Positions 16,377 through 23,186 of a stretch of DNA of 64,000 nucleotides are shown here, one piece after another (position 1 is the first letter of the stretch; every line of letters starts with the position of its first letter). The stretch spans positions 2,604,001-2,668,000 of the forward strand of contig CBDFFQ010000001.1 of assembly GCA_965246835.1 (NCBI GenBank). The letters are read 5' to 3'. Source of the stretch: JANPPS01 sp965246835 (GTDB lineage: Bacteria > Pseudomonadota > Alphaproteobacteria > Acetobacterales > Acetobacteraceae). The notes beneath the pieces were generated by a model that was not told the DNA's origin, did no database searches, and was given only the letters and a program-made list of their open reading frames with translations. A program made the position numbers and the translations under genes.

Positions 16377-16516
16377 CGTCTTGATCCCCCATCGAAGCGC
16401 TTCGTGATGATCTGCCTACTCCAGGCCTTTCATCAACCGGGTCAGGCTACCTATATCGAGTCTGGACGCGAAGCACGGCTTCGACGGGGACTTCGATTTT
16501 ATGATGATGCACGACC

Positions 16517-17113
16517 GTGAGTGATCTGTCGCTGAACAGCCCCGCGAGCCCGGTTGCCCTGCCGCAGGCCCGGTCCAAGTCCGCGCCGCGCCGCGCGCCG
16601 GTAGAGTGCGGGGACTTGCCGTTCCTCATCAAGCGGGACGGCACCTGGCTGTATAAAGGCAGTCCGATCGGGCGGAAGGAGCTGGTCTGCCTGTTCAGCA
16701 GCGTGCTGACCCGCACGGCGGACGGCGCTTATTGGCTGGAAACCCCCGCCGAGCGCGGCCGGATCGAGGTGGAGGACACGCCATGGGTCGCGGTCGAGCT
16801 GGATTGGCGCGGCGTCGATCGCGGGCAGACGCTGTCGTTCCGCACCAACGTGGACCAGGTCGTGACGGCCGGGCCGGACAACCCGATCCGCGTGCGCCAT
16901 GACGTGCTGACCTGCGAGCCCACCCCGTACATCACGGTTCGTCAGCCGGACGGCGCGCCCCCGATCGAGGCGCGGATCGGGCGGGCGGTTTATTATGAGC
17001 TCGTGGCCCTGGCCGTGCCGGGCATCCTGAACTGCCGCAAGGTGCTGGGCGTCTGGAGCCAGCATCGCTTCTTCTCCTTGGGCGACCTGCCGTCCGGCGC
17101 CTTCGAGGACTGA
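16517..17113 (+). CDS. DUF1285-domain protein
   Basis: 198 residues from a GTG start. The conserved core reads PFLIKRDGTWLYKGSPIGRKELVCLFSSVL and YWLETPAERGRIEVEDTPW, then RTNVDQVV, which identifies the DUF1285 family (function unknown; structures suggest a small-ligand-binding fold). The first 25 residues are variable. It is the first of four tightly packed genes: the next start is three bases after the stop, then Nudix, DUF6111-like and cca. This order is common in alphaproteobacteria. Confidence 0.88.
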   Translation: MSDLSLNSPASPVALPQARSKSAPRRAPVECGDLPFLIKRDGTWLYKGSPIGRKELVCLFSSVLTRTADGAYWLETPAERGRIEVEDTPWVAVELDWRGVDRGQTLSFRTNVDQVVTAGPDNPIRVRHDVLTCEPTPYITVRQPDGAPPIEARIGRAVYYELVALAVPGILNCRKVLGVWSQHRFFSLGDLPSGAFED

Positions 17114-17115
17114 GC

Positions 17116-17718
17116 TTGGACCTGGAGGCGCTGCGGGAACGGCTGGGCGTGGCACCGGCGGAAGCCATGGGCATGCCGGCCCGATCGGATGACGCGCTGG
17201 ATTTGGTGCCGGGCCCGCTGGTGCCGGCGGCCGTCCTGGTCGGCATCCTGCACGGCCGCCACCCCGGCGTCTTGCTGACCAAGCGCACCGCGCACCTCGC
17301 CAAGCACCCCGGCCAGGTCGCGTTTCCGGGCGGCCGGATCGAACCCAGCGACACATCCGTCGAGGATGCCGCGTTGCGTGAGGCGGAGGAGGAGGTCGGG
17401 CTCCCGCGCGAGGCGGCCGAGATCGTGGGGCGGCTGCCCGATTACGTGACCGGCACCGGCTTCAAGATATCCCCCGTGCTGGCCCTGCTGCCGGACGGGC
17501 TCACGTTGCGCCCCTGCGCGGATGAGGTCGCAGAGATCTTCACCCTGCCACTGGACGTGCTGCTCGACCCGCGCGCGCCGCAGCGGCAGCGCCGGGAGTT
17601 CCGCGGCCGCAATCGCGAGTTCTGGGTCTGGCCGCATCCCGATCACTACATCTGGGGCGCCACCGCTGCGATCCTCGTGCATTTGGCGCACCGGTTGCGC
17701 GTGCAGGAAGCGGCCTGA
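17116..17718 (+). CDS. CoA-pyrophosphatase-type Nudix hydrolase
   Basis: 200 residues from a TTG start. The Nudix box is complete (GGRIEPSDTSVEDAALREAEEEVG, with the R-E-x2-E-E catalytic core at about residues 90-96) and is preceded by the NudL/YeaB-type signature LLTKRTAHLAKHPGQVAFPGG. Such enzymes cleave coenzyme A derivatives to phosphopantetheine and 3',5'-ADP. Its stop overlaps the next ATG (TGATG), showing translational coupling with the small membrane protein. Confidence 0.9.
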   Translation: MDLEALRERLGVAPAEAMGMPARSDDALDLVPGPLVPAAVLVGILHGRHPGVLLTKRTAHLAKHPGQVAFPGGRIEPSDTSVEDAALREAEEEVGLPREAAEIVGRLPDYVTGTGFKISPVLALLPDGLTLRPCADEVAEIFTLPLDVLLDPRAPQRQRREFRGRNREFWVWPHPDHYIWGATAAILVHLAHRLRVQEAA

Positions 17719-17957
17719 TGCGGTTTGCGGAGTTGGCAGTCTTTCTCATGCCGCTGGCCCTCTATGTAGTGTGGCACCGGACCGCTTCGCGCGGTGCGGC
17801 GCCGTCCCGCCCCACGATGGTGGCGATCGCGGCGGGATTGCTGGCGTTCGGCGCCGGGCTGGCGTGGTTCGGCGTGCACGAACGGCTCCCGGCCGGCGCG
17901 CAGTATGTGCCGGCGCGGCTGGATCACGGGCAGGTGGTGCCTGGTCATGCGGGGTGA
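17718..17957 (+). CDS. Small membrane protein (DUF6111-like)
   Basis: 79 residues with two hydrophobic helices (residues about 5-20 and 33-50) and a short polar tail (QYVPARLDHGQVVPG). The position between a Nudix hydrolase and cca is typical of the alphaproteobacterial DUF6111 family. An inner-membrane location is expected; function unknown. Starts within the Nudix stop and ends directly before the cca ATG. Confidence 0.75.
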   Translation: MRFAELAVFLMPLALYVVWHRTASRGAAPSRPTMVAIAAGLLAFGAGLAWFGVHERLPAGAQYVPARLDHGQVVPGHAG

Positions 17958-19163
17958 ATGCAACTTCCCCCTCTCCCGCTGGCGGGAGAGGGTGCCTCGG
18001 TTCTGCCCGTGCCTCTAACGCCTGCCTTCCTTTCCGACCCCGCCCTGATCGCCGTCCTCGACGCGCTTCCCTCCGCCCGCCTGGTCGGCGGCTGCGTGCG
18101 GGATGCGATCGCGGGGGTGCCGTCATCGGACATCGACCTCGCGACGCCGGAGCCGCCGGAGCAGGTCGTGCGTGCCCTGGCGGCGGCCGGGCTGAAATCG
18201 GCGCCGACCGGCCTCGCCCATGGCACCGTCACCGCCATCAGCGACCATCGCGGGTTCGAGGTCACGACCTTGCGCCGGGACGTCGCGACCGATGGCCGCC
18301 ATGCCGAAGTGGCCTGGACCGATGACTGGCAGGAAGACGCGGCCCGGCGCGACTTCACCATGAACGCCATGTCCATGACCCGGGACGGCACGATCTATGA
18401 TTATTTCGACGGCGCGCGCGATCTCGCGGCCGGGCAGGTCCGCTTCGTGGGTGAGCCCTCGCAGCGTATCGCGGAAGACTACCTCCGCATCCCGCGCTTC
18501 TTCCGCTTCCATGCCCGCTACGGCCACGGCACGCCCGATCCCGCCGCCCTCGACGCCATCCGCGCCGGGGTGCCCGGCCTTGCGCGCCTGTCACCGGAGC
18601 GGGTGTGGGGTGAGCTGAAGCGCATCTTCGCCACGGCGGAGCCGCTGGCCGCCGTGCGGCTCATGGCGGAGCTGGGCGTGCTCGACGCATTGCTGCCCGG
18701 CGCCGATCCGGCCCGGCTGGACCGGCTGCTCGCCACCGAAGCGCCGCCCGACTCATTGCTGAGGCTGGCAGCGGTGCGGCCACGTCTTGCGGAGCTGGCC
18801 GAACCACTCCGTATGTCATTGTCCGAACGCGACCGCCTGCTCGCCTGGGATGGCCCGGCGCCCGCACCCGACATGGATGACGACGCGCTGCGCCGCCTGC
18901 TGGCCGACGCGCCGGCCGGGTCCGTCGCGGGCCGGGCGTGGCTCGCGGGGCACGCCATGACCGACCGGCTCGCCGCGCTGCCCCGCCCGGTGTTCCCGGT
19001 GGAAGGCCGGGACGTGGTCCAGCTCGGCATCCCGTCCGGCCCCGCGGTGGGCGCGCATCTCCGCGCCGTCCGCGCCTGGTGGATGGCGGGCGGGTGCCGG
19101 GCCGATCGCGCCGCCTGCCTCGATGAGCTCCGGGCCGAACTGGCGAGGGCGGCACCCGGCTGA
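17958..19163 (+). CDS. cca: CCA tRNA nucleotidyltransferase
   Basis: 401 residues. The catalytic head has LVGGCVRDAIAG and the metal site SSDIDLAT (residues about 36-57), followed by TVTAISDHRGFEVTTLRRD, RRDFTMNAM and RIAEDYLRIPRFFRF, all diagnostic of class II poly(A)/CCA polymerases. It adds or repairs the 3' CCA of tRNAs. The first ~17 residues (QLPPLPLAGEGAS) are encoded by a hairpin repeat and match no enzyme sequence. A GTG at 18009 would give the usual family N-terminus, so the true start may lie there. The short C-terminal arm is complete. Confidence 0.9.
   Translation: MQLPPLPLAGEGASVLPVPLTPAFLSDPALIAVLDALPSARLVGGCVRDAIAGVPSSDIDLATPEPPEQVVRALAAAGLKSAPTGLAHGTVTAISDHRGFEVTTLRRDVATDGRHAEVAWTDDWQEDAARRDFTMNAMSMTRDGTIYDYFDGARDLAAGQVRFVGEPSQRIAEDYLRIPRFFRFHARYGHGTPDPAALDAIRAGVPGLARLSPERVWGELKRIFATAEPLAAVRLMAELGVLDALLPGADPARLDRLLATEAPPDSLLRLAAVRPRLAELAEPLRMSLSERDRLLAWDGPAPAPDMDDDALRRLLADAPAGSVAGRAWLAGHAMTDRLAALPRPVFPVEGRDVVQLGIPSGPAVGAHLRAVRAWWMAGGCRADRAACLDELRAELARAAPG
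17969..17992. repeat. REP-like hairpin unit at the start of cca
   Basis: CCCTCTCCCGC (17969-17979), two-base loop, GCGGGAGAGGG (17982-17992): a perfect 11-bp stem. The same arm sequence recurs around 47196, 49640 and 51838-51947. In the cca frame it reads PLPLAGEG. Confidence 0.8.
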
Positions 19164-19176
19164 TACACGGGCGCCC

Positions 19177-20928
19177 ATGGATGCCCTCACCCACAAGCCC
19201 GACAGCACCAGGGCGCTCCTGACCCGTCTGTGGCGGGAGCATGTGCGGCTTCATCGGGGCAAGCTCGTGTGGGTCGTGGTGCTGACCGCCATCATGGCCG
19301 GGCTCACGGCGCTGTATCCTGTGGTGATCCAGCGCGCCTTCACGCTGTTCACGCTGAAGGACCAGCGCATCCTGTATCAGATCCCGGTGCTGGTCGTGGC
19401 CGTCACGGCTGCCAAGGCCGCGGCGCAGTATGGGCAGAACGTGCTGGTGCAGCGCGTGGTATTATTGGTGATCCGCGACGTGCAGACCCGCATGTTCGCG
19501 CATCTCTCCCACGCCGACCTCAGCCAGGTGGAGCGGGAAGCGCCGGCCCAACTCGCGGCGCGGTTCACGACGGACGCGACCATCATCCGGGAGGCGCTGA
19601 CCCGCACCGTGAACGGACTGAAGGACGGCATCACCATCGTGGGGCTGGTGCTGTCGATGCTCTATCTCGACTGGGTGCTGAGCGCGATCGCCGCGGCGCT
19701 CTATCCGCTCGCCGCCATGCCGATCCAGCGCCTGGGCAAGCGCATCCGCCGCGCCTCGGGCGGGATGCAGGAGCAGTTGGGCGAGACCGCGGCCCTGCTG
19801 AACGAGAGTTTCGCCCAGGCCCGCACGGTCCGCGCCTATCGGCTGGAGGCGGCTGAATCGCGCCGCGCCGATGCGGCGTTTCAGGAGCTGTATCGCGCCC
19901 TGATGCGCATGAGCCGCAGCCGCGCCCGGGTCGATCCGCTGCTGGAGGTCCTGGGCGGCACGGCGGTGGCGGCGGTGATCGGCTTCGCGGGTTGGCGCGC
20001 CTCCCAAGGCAGCGGCAGCGTGGGGGAGTTCACCGGGTTCGTGGCGGCCCTGCTGATGGCGGCGCAGCCCTTGCGGGCGCTGGGCTCGATGAACGCGGCG
20101 CTGCAGGAAGGTCTCGGCGGCCTCGTGCGCGTGTTCACCGTGATCGACGAACCCGCCGGCATCGTGGACCGCCCCGGCGCACCCGCCCTGCCGCGCGGGC
20201 CGGGCCGGGTGGTGTTCGAGGGTGTGGGATTCGCTTACCCCGATGGCCGCGTGGGCCTGCATGACCTCAGTTTCACCGCGGAGCCCGGCACCACCGTGGC
20301 CCTCGTCGGCCCGTCCGGCGCCGGCAAGAGCACCGCGTTGGCGCTGATCCCCCGGTTGCAGGATGCCTGTTCCGGCCGAATCCTGGTCGATGGCGCGGAT
20401 TTGCGAGACGTGTCGCTCGGCAGCCTGCGGGACGCGATCGCCTATGTGGGGCAGGACTCGCTGCTGTTCGACGACACGGTGGCCGCCAACATCCGCATGG
20501 GCCGCCCCGCCGCCACGGAAGCCGAGGTCGAGCAGGCCGCGCACGCGGCAGCCGCCGGATTCGTGGCGGAACTGCCCGACGGTTTCCAGACCCGCGTCGG
20601 CCCCGGTGGACAGCGCCTGAGTGGCGGCCAACGCCAGCGTGTGGCCCTCGCCCGCGCCCTGTTGCGGGATCCGCGTATCCTGCTGCTGGACGAGGCGACC
20701 AGCGCGCTCGATGCCGAGAGCGAAGCGGCGGTTCAGGCCTCGCTCGCCAGGCTGCGGCAGGGGCGGACCACCATCATCGTCGCGCACCGGCTTTCGACCG
20801 TGCGGGACGCCGACCTCGTGGTGGCGATGGCGGATGGGGAGGCCGTGGAGCAGGGCACCCACGCGGCGCTGCTGGAGCAGGACGGGCTGTTCGCCCGCCT
20901 GGTCCGAACGCAGGCCCTGGCGGCCTGA
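19177..20928 (+). CDS. MsbA-like ABC exporter, fused membrane and ATPase domains
   Basis: 583 residues. Six predicted membrane helices lie within residues about 25-310 (first WVVVLTAIMAGLTALYPVVI), followed by an ATPase domain: Walker A GPSGAGKST, Q-loop VGQDSLLFDDTVAANI, signature LSGGQRQRVALARAL, Walker B ILLLDEATSALD and H-loop IVAHRLST. This is a homodimeric half-transporter of the MsbA/lipid-A or multidrug type; the substrate is not predictable. ATG 19177 follows the cca stop by 13 bases and fits the family N-terminus. Convergent with rhlE, which ends six bases away. Confidence 0.9.
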   Translation: MDALTHKPDSTRALLTRLWREHVRLHRGKLVWVVVLTAIMAGLTALYPVVIQRAFTLFTLKDQRILYQIPVLVVAVTAAKAAAQYGQNVLVQRVVLLVIRDVQTRMFAHLSHADLSQVEREAPAQLAARFTTDATIIREALTRTVNGLKDGITIVGLVLSMLYLDWVLSAIAAALYPLAAMPIQRLGKRIRRASGGMQEQLGETAALLNESFAQARTVRAYRLEAAESRRADAAFQELYRALMRMSRSRARVDPLLEVLGGTAVAAVIGFAGWRASQGSGSVGEFTGFVAALLMAAQPLRALGSMNAALQEGLGGLVRVFTVIDEPAGIVDRPGAPALPRGPGRVVFEGVGFAYPDGRVGLHDLSFTAEPGTTVALVGPSGAGKSTALALIPRLQDACSGRILVDGADLRDVSLGSLRDAIAYVGQDSLLFDDTVAANIRMGRPAATEAEVEQAAHAAAAGFVAELPDGFQTRVGPGGQRLSGGQRQRVALARALLRDPRILLLDEATSALDAESEAAVQASLARLRQGRTTIIVAHRLSTVRDADLVVAMADGEAVEQGTHAALLEQDGLFARLVRTQALAA

Positions 20929-20934
20929 CCCCCC

Positions 20935-22233
20935 TTACGCCGCCCGGCGAACCGGACGGCCGCCCTGGCCGCCGCGGGGCTGGCCGCGCCCGCCGCCGCC
21001 ACGATTGCCACCACCGCGATTGCCGCCGCCGCCCAGCACGGGCGGGCGCATCGTCGAAGCCGAAGCTGCCTCGCTATGGTAGGCATGGTCCTTCAGGACG
21101 GTGATCGGCGCCCCGATCTCCTTCTCCACGTCCCGCAGCCATTGCCGCTGCGTCGCGTCGCACAAGGTCACCGCCATGCCGTCCCGCCCGGCGCGGGCCG
21201 TGCGGCCGATGCGGTGGACATAGGTCTCGGGCACGTTCGGCAGGTCGTAGTTGAACACGTGGCTCACCTCGTCCACGTCGATGCCGCGGGCGGCGATGTC
21301 GGTCGCGACCAGCACCTTCACGGCGCCGCTGCGGAACCCGGCCATCGCGCGCTCCCGCGCACCCTGCGACTTGTTGCCATGGATCGCCTCCGCCACCACG
21401 CCGTTCTGCGTCAGGAACTCGGCAACCTTGTTGGCCTCGTGCTTCATCAGCGTGAACACGATGGCGCGCACCACCTTGGGGGATTTCAGCAGCATCAGCG
21501 TCGCGGCCTTCTTATCGGCCTCGTCCACGAACATCACCGCCTGCCGCACCCGCTCCACCGTCGTGGAGGGCGGCGCCACCTCGACCCGCACCGGATTGCG
21601 CAGCAGGCTACCGGCCAGCTCCGCGATCGAGCCCGGCATCGTCGCCGAGAACAGCAGGGTCTGCCGGTCCTTCGGCACCGTCGCCACGATGCGGCGGATA
21701 TCCTTCACGAACCCCATGTCCAGCATGCGGTCGGCCTCATCGAGCACCAGCACCTCGAGCGAGGCGAGATTGATGTGCCCCTGGCCCATCAGGTCCAGCA
21801 AGCGCCCGGGGGCGGCGATCAGCACGTCCACGCCCCGGCGCATCGCGTCCACCTGCCGCTGCTGCCCCACGCCGCCGAACACCACGGTATGGGTCAGCTT
21901 CATGTGCTTGGCGTAGGAGGCGAAGCTCTCGTCGATCTGGGACGCCAGCTCCCGCGTTGGCGCCAGCACCAGCACGCGGGCGCCGCGCGGCGTGGCCGGC
22001 ACCTTCTTCTGCGCAAGATGCTGCAGGATCGGCAGCGCGAAGGCGGCGGTCTTGCCGGTGCCGGTCTGCGCCAGGCCCAACAGGTCCCGGCCCTGCAGCA
22101 GATGCGGGATCGCGCCGGCCTGGATCGGTGTCGGCGTCGTATAGCCCTCATCGGACAGGGCGCGCAGCAGCGGCTCCATTAGGCCGAGGTCGGTGAATTG
22201 GATGGGAAGGGTGGTCACATTCTGGTCAGGCAT
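20935..22233 (-). CDS. rhlE: DEAD-box RNA helicase, RhlE type
   Basis: 432 residues. Ordered motifs: Q-motif PTPIQAGAIP, motif I AQTGTGKT, Ia PTRELASQI, GG, Ib, DEAD (VLDEADRMLDMGF), SAT (LFSATMPGSI), then ARGIDVDEV and HRIGRTARAG. The C-terminal tail is an RGG-like Gly/Arg-rich stretch (NRGGGNRGGGGRGQPRGG), typical of RhlE and RNA binding. It acts in ribosome assembly and RNA turnover. ATG 22233 is the family start; the longer frame to 22578 would run over the TetR promoter. A perfect 16-bp GC palindrome (CAGGGGGCGCCCCCTG, 22234-22249) lies directly before the start codon. Confidence 0.92.
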   Translation of the reverse strand: MPDQNVTTLPIQFTDLGLMEPLLRALSDEGYTTPTPIQAGAIPHLLQGRDLLGLAQTGTGKTAAFALPILQHLAQKKVPATPRGARVLVLAPTRELASQIDESFASYAKHMKLTHTVVFGGVGQQRQVDAMRRGVDVLIAAPGRLLDLMGQGHINLASLEVLVLDEADRMLDMGFVKDIRRIVATVPKDRQTLLFSATMPGSIAELAGSLLRNPVRVEVAPPSTTVERVRQAVMFVDEADKKAATLMLLKSPKVVRAIVFTLMKHEANKVAEFLTQNGVVAEAIHGNKSQGARERAMAGFRSGAVKVLVATDIAARGIDVDEVSHVFNYDLPNVPETYVHRIGRTARAGRDGMAVTLCDATQRQWLRDVEKEIGAPITVLKDHAYHSEAASASTMRPPVLGGGGNRGGGNRGGGGRGQPRGGQGGRPVRRAA

Positions 22234-22372
22234 CAGGGGGCGCCCCCTGGCGCCGGGTCGGTTCGTGGGCCGGAATGGCCCCGAAATCTTGTGTGGAAAC
22301 AGCGGCGCCGTGTGCAGTGTTGCACCGCCGCCGTAGCTTTCACTTAGTCTATACCGCAGTGCAGCGCAACGC

Positions 22373-23110
22373 TTGACCACGCATCCCCGCCATGCCTTAA
22401 CGTTCAGGCGTAAGAGGAATACGTCCCTGTCCACGATCGTGACCTTTGGTGCAGACGCAGGCTCGGTCCGGCCCCGCAAACGGCGGGGGAAGGGCATCGC
22501 CCGGCGGGCCCAGATCCTGGCAGCCGCCCAGCGAGTCTTCGTGACTGAGGGGTTCGAGTGCGCCACCATGCGGCGCATCGCGTCCGAAATCGGGCTGACC
22601 GCTACCGCCCTCTACGATTATTTCGACGACAAGGACGCGATCCTCCGCGCGATCGCGGAGTCCACCTTCACGGATATGCTGACTGCCCTGGAGGCAGCCC
22701 AGGCGGCGCCCGGCACCTTGCTCGAGCGGTTTCGGGCCTGTCTGTTCGCCTATGTCGATTTCGGCCTGGCCCGGCCCGACGAATACCGGCTGACCTTCCT
22801 GGCCAAGATGATCGGCGCCGCGACGCCGGGCCGCCAGGCCGTGCCCTGTGGCCAGACCGAGGCAGCGGAACGCAGCTTCGCCATCGTACAGAGCGGCATT
22901 CGCTGCTTGATCCAGGAGGGGGTGTTCGCCCCCACGGACGACATCCTGACCGCGGAGGCCGTCTGGGCGTGCCTGCATGGCACCACGGCGCTGCTGATCG
23001 ACCTGCGCCAGCATGTCCGGTCCCCGCCGGAGAGCGTGACTGCAACCGTGATCGACACCATGATCGCCGGCTTCTGCGCCACGACGATCGCGAGCCGCCG
23101 GGCAGCCTGA
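22373..23110 (+). CDS. TetR/AcrR-family transcriptional regulator
   Basis: About 245 residues from a TTG. The DNA-binding domain is clear: ARRAQILAAAQRVFVTEGFECATMRRIASEIGLTATALYDYFDDKDAILRAI (residues about 43-95), with the recognition helix at TATALYDYF. The C-terminal ligand domain resembles TetR_C regulators of the WHG-motif kind (AVWACLHGTTALLI). The first 40 residues are unusual, and a GTG at 22439 may be the true start. It faces away from rhlE; the target is unknown. Confidence 0.85.
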   Translation: MTTHPRHALTFRRKRNTSLSTIVTFGADAGSVRPRKRRGKGIARRAQILAAAQRVFVTEGFECATMRRIASEIGLTATALYDYFDDKDAILRAIAESTFTDMLTALEAAQAAPGTLLERFRACLFAYVDFGLARPDEYRLTFLAKMIGAATPGRQAVPCGQTEAAERSFAIVQSGIRCLIQEGVFAPTDDILTAEAVWACLHGTTALLIDLRQHVRSPPESVTATVIDTMIAGFCATTIASRRAA

Positions 23111-23186
23111 GCCGGCCATCGACGGTCATTCCGGCCGACGGTCATTTCGGCTTGGCTTGCGCCATATTGCAGTGCACCATCCCGGA

